Assembly (NCBI RefSeq): GCF_001949145.1
Contig: NW_019091539.1
Location: forward strand, 732,879-796,878
From: Acanthaster planci
Taxonomy: Eukaryota; Echinodermata; Asteroidea; Valvatida; Acanthasteridae
DNA length: 64,000 nucleotides
Reading direction: 5' to 3'
The translations under genes were made by a program, and so were the position numbers. Positions 44,880 through 55,719 of this stretch are shown here, piece by piece. The notes under the pieces were generated by a model. The model was not told the DNA's origin. It made no database searches and saw only the letters and a program-made list of their open reading frames with translations. Each line of letters opens with the position of its first letter. Positions within the stretch are counted from its first letter, which is position 1.

Positions 44880-47162
44880 CTGCATGCAATACAGTATAAC
44901 TACACAGAGCACGCACCTTGAGATCAGTTCTCAAGAAAGCGCTGTTAATTACAGGCGGATGTTTCATGTTTCCAAAATTTTACACACGACAATTTCGCGA
45001 CTGGCCAGTTCTAAACTAACTCGACTGACCGTTGAGATTGCTATGCATTCTCCTCTATCGAGTGTATTTTTTTGTTTTTGTTTTTTTGTTTTTTGGGGGT
45101 TTTTGGCATCTGATACTGTGGCGTAATTATGAGTGAACTATTTCATAGAGATTTCGTAATCGGTTTGTTTGCTTCGTGGCGAAAAATTAATTCAAAGTTT
45201 TGCAATTTTTAGAAAACCAATTACTGGGATTTGTTATAGAATGTATTAGCCGTTGGGTAAACATTACACATTTTCACTGTTGGCAGTATTGCGGGTCGCC
45301 AGCCGGTTTCCAACAAAAATTAAGAGGGATTATGCCAAGCAGATTTTATTTTTCACTATGCGTATTTTCTTTTGTTAAGCTCGAGGGCAAACTGTCGTCG
45401 TTGCGTTGAAAATACTTCCGCAAGGAGTAACTGGAGGTCAGAAAGCAGACGATCGGGATTTTTATTTTTGTAAAAATTACGTTCAAAGAAGGGAGAAAAT
45501 GCGGCGAGATTTTTTGATGTAACGTTTTTGGTTGATACTGATGGAATATGCACAGCTATGACTAGGGCCATGATTCGTAAATATTTTTTTCGCGCACACT
45601 TCGTTCTTAGATCCTATATTTCTAAACAAAAAAATAAATTAAGATTTCTTTTTCTTGTTTGGGCGATGAGCTGCTGGGTCTTAATGATTTGATGTTACCA
45701 GATGCGGTTTTCGAAACCTTTTTTTCTGCTAATACGACCTTAAAACGATACCGCCCCTGTTTTTCACGCACAGAAATTTCAATCGAAAGTACCGGTAAAT
45801 AAGCCCACTGGGTAGCGGAGCGTTACGACCGTGAGCGCCATTTGCATCATCAAAAGCAACTTGAGAGACACGGAGTGAGCCAGATCTATTTCTCTTAGCC
45901 GTTGCCGCAAATCTTTCAATCGCAACTGTTTGGAAAGTTTGCTGCCATGCCATTTTATTGTATCACATTTCAGGAATCATTGAATTCTAAAGAGCTACCT
46001 TTCACTCTGAATCGGAAACGTCGAGAGTAGTACGCTCCTCCATCTTGTTTGTAAGTCGACAATGCCGATATTTGATACTTATAGATTATTTTGACTGAAA
46101 CCGCCGCCGTTCTTTGGAGGGCAAATGTGTTGACCCTGTTTGAACAAGGTGGACGAAATCAACACTTCCTGAACGTAACGATGGCTACGACGCTCAACGC
46201 TCCTTGCCCACGCTGCCTTGAGGCGTATAAAGCCGCGCCGGTCGACCTCCAATAAGTTTCCAAATGCTGTGAAAGCTTGCTGACGAAAGGATTCTCCAGA
46301 ACGGAACCGAACCGGTGTGTCATGAAATTCAGACTCGTGCAAAATCCTGTCTCATTTATCTCACACAGTTTGCACAGAGGGAGTTGCAAGCAATTTTATT
46401 TATGCGCCACAGAAGTTGTTTACATGAGGAAGGATGGTCAAGCCCAATAACGCACATTGTCCAGCAATATAAGATGCTTTAATTATTTCTCGGAATGGGT
46501 CCTCTTTCTTAAATTTAACTGGGGCAGCTTTTGTGCATCAAAATTGTTACAACCGCGGTTCACGATAGGCTTCTTTCTTTCACACGGATCATGATCTGTA
46601 TCAGTTATTCCAAAGCAGGTCCGCTCTGTTCATTAAGCGGGCCCCGGTCAGCAAACCAACATTGGATCACAAATCGCGATTTGGATCCGCGTAATACAAG
46701 TCCCCGTGACCTTGCGCAATCGCGCAATGGTTGCACCCTAAAGGGATTCTGCTACAAAAGTCAGAATTTCAAAATACCATGGAAGAACTTTTCGCTCGTC
46801 GTCCATCTCCCTTACAGGGCACTGGGAAGGGCAAATGCATGTGCATTTTGTCGTGCATTCACTGGGTAGAATTCATTTGAACATGGCACAGGTCATTACT
46901 TCCATGTGCGCAGGACACGTGCAAACTGAGGAGGGCGCATGCGTGGATTAACCTTGCGCGCCATGGTTGTTACGTATTTCCTTCACAAACATTTAGGAAG
47001 TGCATTTTTGCCCTTTCTAGCGACCTGAATGTAAGGGCTGGCTGGGAATGATGAGCGAAACACACTTTATGAACGGCCCCTAAGCGGTCAGGCTGTGCAC
47101 CAAGACGTGTACTTGCATTCCATCGACTCCGTCCTTTTACACAAATTTCACAACAAACTTAC

Positions 47163-47225
47163 TATCGAGCTGTTTTGGTTCACCCGTGTTTCTCATGCCA
47201 TACACCAGCACGGGTGTAGGACATA
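47163..47225 (-). CDS. Candidate internal exon (TPVLVYGMRN)
   Basis: The donor GATA|GTAAGT follows 63 nt with one protein-like frame (CPTPVLVYGMRNTGEPKQLD), phase 1 in and 1 out, compatible with the terminal exon at 44725-44879. The acceptor GTTGACCAG has only a weak pyrimidine tract. The motif resembles the end of transmembrane helix 7 of rhodopsin-type receptors but lacks exact NPxxY spacing, so I do not claim it. Confidence 0.35.
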
Positions 47226-48297
47226 CTGGTCAACTTTAGATACCGAAGAAAAGAAATATCCAGTTTTCCTATAGTCACTATAGAACCAGTCTCGTGAATC
47301 CTTTGGTAACAATGAAAAAATATCAAGAAATATACTTTTTGGTTTCTCCATTTTATGTTAAGCGTTTCTTTGTCTTCTGGTTTGTTACGAACGAAAACTG
47401 GGGCTGTGGAATTTTAACAAAATGGATTTTAAATAATTTCTAAGTAACAAGATCTGGGTGAAGGGTTTGTATCATCCCTAGCATTTTCAGTATTTGCCTC
47501 GCGGGGAGGAAAAAACAAGGAAAGTTATGTGTATTTGGGGAGAAATGAAGCCTCAGAAAGCCATGTTTTAGGGTTGTTACGATTACCTGGATACCCGACA
47601 AAAAATCGCCGGGTACCCGGTTCGTAGGCCTATGCTTTGCTTTAGGCCTATTACTCGAAACCTTCCTGGAAGCAAAACACGAATTGTAATGAATCAGTTG
47701 CCGATGACAATACGTCAAACGTCTCCAGAATAATTCTTCCCTCTAGCACCCGATTTATTTTATATATGAAAGGTTAGCGCGGTAGCGTAAACGCGGAGCA
47801 CTTCTTAGGGGAAGCCCTCGGGGACAAATGATTTACAGCCGGCTCCAGATTCATTGATAGCATTTACCATACATATACTTTCCTCGGTTAAGTGACCGTG
47901 TAGCAATCAAGTTCCTGTACCCAGTTAGAACTCACAAAATTGACACCTATCTTAATATCTCGTTTTGAGGGGAAAAATGGACACAATCCTCCCTTTTCAC
48001 GGTGATTGGATCCGCCCCTGTTGGTTAATAGATGGCTCCCTTATATAATGTGTACATGCTGAATTCGACTGGCTATGCATTGCATATAAACATGCTGGGT
48101 ACGTTGGGTGGGGTGTATAGCTCATTGTGACTTCTCCAATCTACACCACCTCTGCACTGAAAGCCAAAGAAACAAAATGGGTGTCTTCATTCTTGCTTAG
48201 TTAAGACGCAAACTCGATGATGCCCTTTAGTCCTACGGTCCGAAACAACTTGAACATCCACAACGGGCCCTGGAGTCGTTTCGCGCGCGCAGCTTAC

Positions 48298-48366
48298 CAG
48301 GTACAACGAAGAGATATTGCTGGACGCAAAGCTGGCTTGGAGCGTATCCGCCGTCGTATAAGGCAT
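48298..48366 (-). CDS. Candidate first exon, 23 codons
   Basis: ATG, 23 codons rich in Ser/Thr/Ala with an N-glycosylation motif (NIS), then TACCTG|GTAAGC, phase 0. A pyrimidine-rich acceptor-like sequence lies immediately before the ATG. It could begin the gene whose end is at 44725, but not enough coding sequence is visible between. The opposite strand is also open. Confidence 0.25.
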
Positions 48367-48369
48367 CGC

Positions 48370-50179
48370 TTACATGGACAAGGGCAGAAGTCGACATACT
48401 CCGAACCCCCTTCCCCCAAATTTTCAGAAGTCGAACATTACTTCGTTATGACTAATGCAAGCAGGTGGTGAACGGGGAGCTTGTTCGAGTTTGATAGTTC
48501 GCAGCAAATAACCGTTTGCGCGGCAAGGTAATTTCTTAACTTAACGTGCCTCACTAATTAATTACAATCCACACCGCAAGCCTATATATGACGCTCCAGG
48601 AACGAACATGATGCGAGGGCTTTGCATTTTGGGAACCGGTAAACAAGGGAAGGGGGGGACTCACGTACATGGAGTAGGCCTATTAAGGCCCTATCTCTCA
48701 GCGCTAACTTCTGATTTATTAAGGGATATGTTTCACATCATCGTGATGGAACATGAGGATGATAGATGGATGAGAGGAGGCCTCGTTAGCAGGATGTCAT
48801 TTGGCGGAGCTTGGGGGGGGGAGTGATGATGTCACGTGCAAGATGATCCGTCATCGGATACGGTTTATGTAGGCCAGGATGCCGCAGAGTGCTAGCAAAG
48901 CTTCGTAAATTGATGAGTTGCTTGATGGGAGGCGGGTTTGGTCCTATCACATCCTCTTATTTAAAGCTTCCCTTCGACTGTTTTCCTCCGTCCACGGTTC
49001 TCAGTTCAGCATGGTCGTTTGTCCCCTGATATGTTTGCATTATTTGTATGTGTAGAGAGTTACTCTATGGATTTATATTTGCAGTGCCTGGACCCATCCA
49101 ACCTCCAACACGCCCCAAAACACCTGTCCTGTTGACCCTGTTGATTTGTTTGCTATTCCGTGTTGCAGGGGCGTAAATCCCGGTGGGATGGAGGTATATA
49201 TCTTGAACAGGAAGGGGTGGACTATTGAACCCCCCCCCCATTTTCCGTGGTGAGAAAAAGAGCAGTTCGTGAAGTATTTTTCAAACTTCCCTACAACCAA
49301 AAATGTATTCAACAGTCTTGAAGCGGGAGAACAAGGTTACAAAGGCGTTAAATACGCGCTGTTTTGACGTAAGATTAAGCGGTGCAAGTAAATGTAAGAT
49401 GTGCATCTCACAGACACACAAACGTATCATGAACAGCGCCCCTTGGTGTCATGTGGTGTCCAGCAATCCCCTCCCCCGTTCAAATTTCCACGGCCAGGCA
49501 ATTTTTGTTATCTAAGTCTTCGTCCAACCACCCCCTCGTCCCCAGCACAGATTTACGCCACTGTTTGTGTGCTTTTATTCCCTTTTCTTTTCTCTCCTAA
49601 AGTACTTGGAAAGAAATGCACTTGTACATGAGTGTAAAGGAAGTATGACGTCATCAACCGTATTCGATGTGACGGTAGGATTTCCCACAGGGGACATCCG
49701 TACGCAGCAAATCCTCTCAGGCAAAACCTATCGTGGGCAGTTGAACTTCTTCAAATCTTAACCAAGTTTCCCCCTCTCAGTTGCTCGTTCCCACAGCACG
49801 GGGCCTTTGGAGGGGGTGGGGGCTACCTGTACGCGAGTGGGGCGAGCGACAGACCCACTCTAGCCCGCCGATAAGTTATCAGTATTTCCAGCACGATTCT
49901 GATCCGTCTCCGTGGCCGCATTCGAGACTTCTTAATTACCGATGAGAGCACAATTAGGGCGCAGAGTTAGGCCAGGGGGACCGGGCTCACAGACCGCGGG
50001 ACGGGGCCGATGCGCACTTGAAGTCCTACTTGAAGTCTACTTTAGTAGAATCTCTTGGACTCGGAAGGGTTGTTTTTCTTTCCCTCGAAATCGTCCCGAG
50101 AAGGTTAATAATAGCTACGTGTTGACATGTCCTTGGCATGTCTGGATTCCAAGAGGATAAGGATTATAAGGATTTGTAA
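48370..50179. other. No supported gene; one GC-rich patch
   Basis: Sequence at 49780-50030 is richer in G/C and CpG than its surroundings and could be a start region, but no convincing first exon was found on either strand. Elsewhere there are short frames only. Confidence 0.35.
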
Positions 50180-50590
50180 TCACGTCAGCACTGATCTCAT
50201 CGCTAATTTGTAACAGTTTTCCCTCGTCCATACTGATCCCATTCCTAATGAAGCAGTCCCAAACTTGTTTTGCGCCGATGCTGAAGTACCGAGTTGTATC
50301 TGATTGTAATAAGTACCGACGATCCAGACTTCGTGTTGCTTCATGACAGATTGGTATATCTCACACAGTTCTAATTCTCCATGTCCTAAATTCTTCTCAG
50401 AGAGGAAAGTGACCGCTTTTCTTAAATCGCTTGTCAAGACAAACTCGAATCCCGTTCTCTAAAAAACTTTGCAAGCAAAATAGTCTGCGATTTTCATGGA
50501 GAGGCCATCCACTTAACCTCATCTTCAGTTCATTCGAATCGGCTATCCCTCCTTCGCCGAAAATTTTATCGTAGACGCAACACGCCAAAA
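50180..50590 (-). pseudogene. Possible frameshifted coding relic
   Basis: On the minus strand three overlapping frames each read protein-like in succession. They are a 63-codon frame ending near 50397 (with LSGWPLHENRRLFCLQ), a second through about 50300 (GHGELELCEIYQSVMKQ), and a third to about 50160 (KQVWDCFIRNGISMDEG...ISDEISAD). Two frame changes and stop codons between them suggest a decayed gene. A GTGATT donor-like site follows the last. No family recognised; chance remains possible. Confidence 0.33.
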
Positions 50591-51801
50591 ACTTGCCCTT
50601 GGCAATTCAACAGTAAGTCCACCCCCCTGGGTAGTTTCTTATAGGGCCTCTTTAGGGCAAATGTTTCTAAAATAGTTATGCATATTTTCGTAACCTTTGC
50701 CGATAGACTTGCAGTTATAGCTACATATTTTGTTACAAGTAAAAGTCTAAATACGTTGCGAATTTAGTTAGAACGAAAAACAAATATAGCCTGAGGGCTC
50801 TTTTTATTCCTTACAGAGCGATTTAATCCTTAAAATCATCACAACGTAGGCGCATACACGCACATATTTTGATCACTTTACTCGTTTTATTTAGCTTTGT
50901 ACATATTTATATTACGAAATCCTTTTATAGGATATGTTTACTGTTTGAATAGCTAGTCTAATTTATTACGATGTTGGCAGTTTATGTATAGTAAACACTT
51001 CGGTTTGACATATTCCTCGAATGTTTGTGAGACACCTACGGTATCCACATCCTGCCTTGAATGCCTCTGAAATGTCAACCCCCCCCCCAACGAACTTGAT
51101 CCGAAGCGGTCGTATATTCAGTAAAACCAGCCTCATCCTGACCGATCCGCGGATTTGGTTCCGATCGAGTTATGGTCCCACTACTGTAAGCACCGAGGCG
51201 GGCTGGGACCCATCTGGAACAGCAACCTTTAATTTGCAGCCAATCAAGCCTCTGCAGTTGTGACAAAGCACGCGAACCTAGTGGCTATTACGGGCTTAAT
51301 TTGTCGAGTACCCGGCCAAGGTGATTGGAGGCGGCGCGGTGCAGCGTCCCTCGTCTTCCGCATCAATATTTTCACGGATAGTTTTGCAAGGGTGGACTTA
51401 GATTGGTTTGGGCTGATAAGTATGATAAGTGGCCTTAAATGTTGAGATTCTAAATAACACTGCTCGATGATCGCTTCTGGGTGTTTCTCTTGTGAGAATG
51501 CAAACCAACATATGCAATGCAGCAATATATTTTACGGTGGGCCTTGCTCTATCGCAATAAGCGAAAAAAGCTAAAGTGAACGACCCAAATGATACGCTCA
51601 CTCCAAAACAGTTATTAAAAGATAGAACGAAAGGTTCTAAATGAAATCGAAAACTTCACACTGGGCAATGTGTACCAACTGGCTCTTTATGGTTTTCCAG
51701 AGGGAAAGTATAATGCTTCTATTTCTGGGGGTACATCATTTAGTCTTCAGTATCATGTGTATGTATGCAGTGTTAATTACGTAGCATTCCTTTCGAACAA
51801 G

Positions 51802-51969
51802 TACACTCGACACTCATTATAACAAAGTTGCAGGGACCAGACAAGTTACTTTGTTGTAACCTGAACTTTGTTATGAGGAGTGGAAACACAAAGAAAACTT
51901 AAGAATTCAAGAAAGTAGGATTCTCAAAATTTGTTATAACAGTGTTCTTTATAACGAGAATCAACTGTA
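51802..51969. mobile_element. pogo/Tigger-like MITE remnant, about 168 bp
   Basis: It begins TACACTCGACACTCATTATAAC, with TA duplicated at both ends, and the right end is the inverted TACAGTTGATTCTCGTTATA form. Internal TTATAAC/GTTATAA words repeat. TA-flanked ends of the CAGTTGA..CTCGTTATAAC type are typical of pogo/Tigger Tc1-mariner elements in invertebrates. Non-coding. Confidence 0.7.
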
Positions 51970-52301
51970 CTTCCCTACACAATAGACCTGCTCCACCCAC
52001 GTGACTGAATTACGCTGAATGTACACACTACCACCACGTGTGGACCTCCGTGGCCACGGTGATCGCACAAAACATGTATTCGTACAGACAACTTCTACCA
52101 GGTACAAGCGTACGCGCGAATGCTGCATGCTGGAATAGTTTGTCTTGTGTCAGTAGATTATCATCACAACGCATCGCAGTCTAGCACGACTGTGACATCA
52201 TCTATTCTCTCCCCACTACACAGAAGGGGACCATTCGAAATCTCCAGCGACATCATCGCCAGATTTGCCGTCAGGTTATCTGTCACGTGCACATTATTTC
52301 T

Positions 52302-52736
52302 CAGTAGAGTTGCAATGATTCTAGCCAGTCGTTTTGGCGACTTGACTCCTGTCACCGCGAGCAAATGACTCGACACGACTCGAGTCCCTTAACAGAAGAC
52401 CCGACTCGAGAGCAATATTGTAAGACTCGAGTCCCACACATAAAAGCGAACTCCTTTGCGAAAATAAAGACACTGCAATGACTTACAGTGCTGGTTATAC
52501 GTAATAATGTTCATGTCATGTGTTATTGCGTCACGATCATCAAAGGCAAGATGTGGTGTGACCATGTGTTGACACCCAGAGATAAATTTAAAACACCCAA
52601 AAAAAACTTTCTCTCGTTTTTATTGATCGTATTGTATTCAAATGTTGACTCGAATTGAGTCAATATGTTGACTCGAATCGATTTGAGTCACTAAGTTACA
52701 ATGACTCGACTCGACTAGTGACTTGATACAACTCTG
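52302..52736. mobile_element. hAT-like non-autonomous element with GACTCGA repeats
   Basis: The left end CAGTAGAGTTGCAATGATTC and the right end (inverted CAGAGTTGTATCAAGTCACT) are imperfect terminal inverted repeats. Sub-terminal regions (52360-52435 and 52640-52715) are packed with GACTCGA/TCGAGTC heptamers in both orientations, as in many hAT elements with sub-terminal transposase sites. An 8-bp target duplication was not found. Confidence 0.6.
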
Positions 52737-52958
52737 GTTCTCAATAATCAAGTTCGGTGAAATATTCAAAACCAACACAAGAAAACTAAATGAGCCAAAC
52801 TGGCCAGCCAATGAACGTGACTGTATTATTACGGAATTTTTTTTTAAAATTTATTATTATTTTCTTTTCGCATATCATGTGGGCCTACAAAGAATAAACA
52901 CAAATAGCCTATACTGTTATATGAAAATACAACAAAAAATATAACCACAACGAAGTGT

Positions 52959-53133
52959 AATACGGCTGTTTCACAATAGTGCGCCACCAAGCGTTTGCAA
53001 CGCGTTGGTCAATCACAATGCGCGAAATTTGTCTACCCAATGCGCGTTTGGAAAGGGTCAATAAATTTGGCGCGTTATCATTGGCCAACGTGTTGCAAAC
53101 TCTTGGTGACGCACTATTGTGAATCGCCGTATT
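52959..53133. mobile_element. CCAAT-bearing palindromic MITE, copy 3
   Basis: 175 bp, AATACGGCTG at left and CGCCGTATT at right, otherwise close to the copies at 16634 and 30298. One arm has the variant GTTGGTCAATC, breaking one CCAAT core; the other keeps CATTGGCCAAC. It lies about 220 bp beyond the GACTCGA element. Confidence 0.88.
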
Positions 53134-54115
53134 GGCTAAGAATTTACTGAAGCGGCAAAGCTTCAATAAATGGCCGTAGTGTATGTATACAATGCACCAC
53201 TATCTTCTATCAGCTGTCAAAGAACATCTTAATCAGCCAGTCATTCTTTAATTTTTGGTACCCAATCTCGAACATAAAATTGACACCAGTATACTACAAA
53301 CGAAAGTGTAGTGTTTAATAAAACAGTGTCAGAGACTAGTGTGATATTTCGTTTCAATATAAACTAAGGGTTCACAAATAATGGCGATCTTCGTCGTGCA
53401 GAAGTAAACCGATTTTGGCAGAACGGCTACACTGAAACACTTTGACGGGTTAAAAACGGTGTCCTCAACTCAACGGTCACTGCGTCTATGCTTCGTCCAC
53501 GCAGGCACGTTTTGCCCCCCCCCCCTCAAAAAAATGTCGTCGCGCATGCGACATCACAAGAGGGGAAGTTTCGGTCTACCACAACCCTATCACAAGTCAC
53601 AGCCCGAAGTCACGAGCTATTCAAATGAAGTCATTCCACTGTCATTGTTCACTCTGTGTCATTGGAGACCGGACTTCTTGTCTTGCCATCTCTACAAAGT
53701 TACACCCCTCCTCTAAATGAGAAATAAGGTTCGATACTTTGGAGTATTGCATTGGCTGGAGGCAGCGGAATTAACTTCGCTCATTATGCTATTTCTCTCT
53801 GGACTGCATTAAAGGCAACACATTATTTTCACAGCAATCTGCAAGTATAGAAGTATATATGATAGCCAAGTTCAGAGAGTAGGCTGTTGATATGAACGTC
53901 TCATATTAAATTAACAAAAAGCTCGCGTTGTGGCCACAATTTACTATTCACAAGTTGATCAACCCCCCGCAATGTTCGACAATTCTCTTTGTGTATAATT
54001 TGGTCATTTTCCTGGAATGGCTGCTTTAAAAGAGGCAATTGCACAATAAAATCTGAACAGTAAAACACAAACGGCTGGTAACGTACCACGAGCGATTGCA
54101 GACACTGTTTTCAAT
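53134..54115. other. No supported gene
   Basis: AT-rich intergenic sequence with a poly-C run near 53515 and short frames only. Confidence 0.4.
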
Positions 54116-54174
54116 CTAGAAAGTAAACTTTCAAAATCAGCATGCAACTAGAAAGTAAATTTTTAAAATCGGCA
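54116..54174. repeat. Short direct repeat, two 27-bp units
   Basis: CTAGAAAGTAAACTTTCAAAATCAGCA-like unit at 54116-54142 recurs at 54148-54174 with three substitutions. Confidence 0.65.
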
Positions 54175-55123
54175 AAGTCCATGTCTCAAATATGAACCAG
54201 TAACTTGCAGGAAGTCCAGTAAATTCCCTGACGTAAAATGTTGGAAAGTCAAGGGGAAAGGTGCGAGTCTACAACTTATACTCCTTTGATATGCTCACGT
54301 TATCCAGACACATGTAACCACATTAACACACGTGCCTCTAAGAGCAAAAACTGTAACAAGAGATTGCAAATGTCAGCTGGCGAGTAATCCATTCGTTCAC
54401 ACTGGGAAAAGATATACAACTGGTTCATAATGTCATCTGTCATATCAAAAAATATGTCAAATATTTCAATATCTTAATTACATTGATCGTACATTTTGAA
54501 ATATTTGCTGTATTGCAGGCTGCTTCTACTGTAAATACATCAGCTACCGTCACCGCCGTCAAAACTAAATCTCAGGGAATAAGGTTCTACATTCTGTAGT
54601 TCTGAGTTTGCAAATCTCCTGTGAAGATCAGAATAGAGTTGTCATCTTCCAAAATGGATGAAAAGGTTTTCAAAATAACAATTGCAGACAGACACTATAT
54701 CTCATGTGGCTCCCATGCTAAACGTGCTATTATAGTAAAACAAAAATTAAAGAAACATGATTCACTTCTACCATAAACCAAAGGGTGAACACCGCCACAT
54801 ACCCAAATCAAACACCTACTTCAATGATTTACTCTTTTTACGACAAACACGACGCTACACCATTTGACGATTAAATTATAGCACATTTACGGGTATATTC
54901 AAAATGGAAAAGGAAGATTGTTTAAAAGGAAAAGCGAACGTACTAATTCACTGCCAACATGGGATAAATATTTTTTTCACTGTTGCTACATCAAATCAGG
55001 ATAAAGGAAGAAAGTTTAGTTTCCCAGGGCTTACTACCGGAAGCCAAGCTAAAAGACCAGTAACCACTGGGGACGAGGCTGATCTTGAAAATTTGCATAT
55101 GGCCATAATGTGGGGAGGTTTCC

Positions 55124-55187
55124 TTTATTCAAGCACAGGTCCTTGTTGTTTGATTTAAGCACGGCATGACAGCATCCGGACAGTGAT
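55124..55187 (-). other. Candidate alternative last exon with poly(A) signal
   Basis: The excellent acceptor TTTGTTTCCTACACAG is followed by ATCACTGTCCGG and an in-frame TAA at 55155 (phase 0 reading ITVRMLSCRA). AATAAA follows at 55124-55129. The phase of the exon at 56141-56246 would instead read through it in another frame (RSLSGCC...). So the splice site and poly(A) signal are credible, but which frame is used is not settled. Confidence 0.42.
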
Positions 55188-55719
55188 CTGTGTAGGAAAC
55201 AAAACAAAATTCAACAATTTCACGGTTGATGTTCCATACCATTCCTGAAGCCCTATATCAAGGTGTATTGAAACTGCATAAAAAAGCTGTGCTGACTCTG
55301 CATTCTATGGACTGAACCAAGCCCCGGCTGAGCATACATGGGGGGTAACCCAGCATCAATCTTTACAAACATTCGGATATCAGGTGGTACTTTCCTCACG
55401 TTCCACATCTGGTGAGCCAGGTTTGAACCCCACCAGGCCAAAATGCATATTGGGTTTCAGTCCCTTCGTGACCCCATCAAGACTTATATGAAGTTTTCCC
55501 ACCAACCACTGAAACTGAACAATTCTTGATTCTTCCCCGTCCCCATGGCTCCAAAGGAAAAAGTCCACTGGTAATTTATTGACAATTCTGTATTTGCTGT
55601 CCCAAGCAAAACCAATTGCTGGCTGCCATCCTCATAAAAACCTCTCCAAGGTGGTCCTATGTGCCTACTTATTCCACTCACTTCATGTTCTCTCCTGGCG
55701 CTTCTTGATGCTCACTGGT

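Noticed and set aside
30290-53166. Minus-strand peptides sharing IHNSAPPRVCN..LSKRA..RQIS around 30290-30595 and 52909-53166, with part on the plus strand near 16650
   Set aside because: They are translations of the near-palindromic MITE. Conservation is at DNA level and appears on both strands, so it is not a protein family.
55415-55445. GGTTTGAACCCC resembling a tRNA B box
   Set aside because: No matching A box, acceptor stem or anticodon arm at the right distance; no tRNA fold can be drawn.
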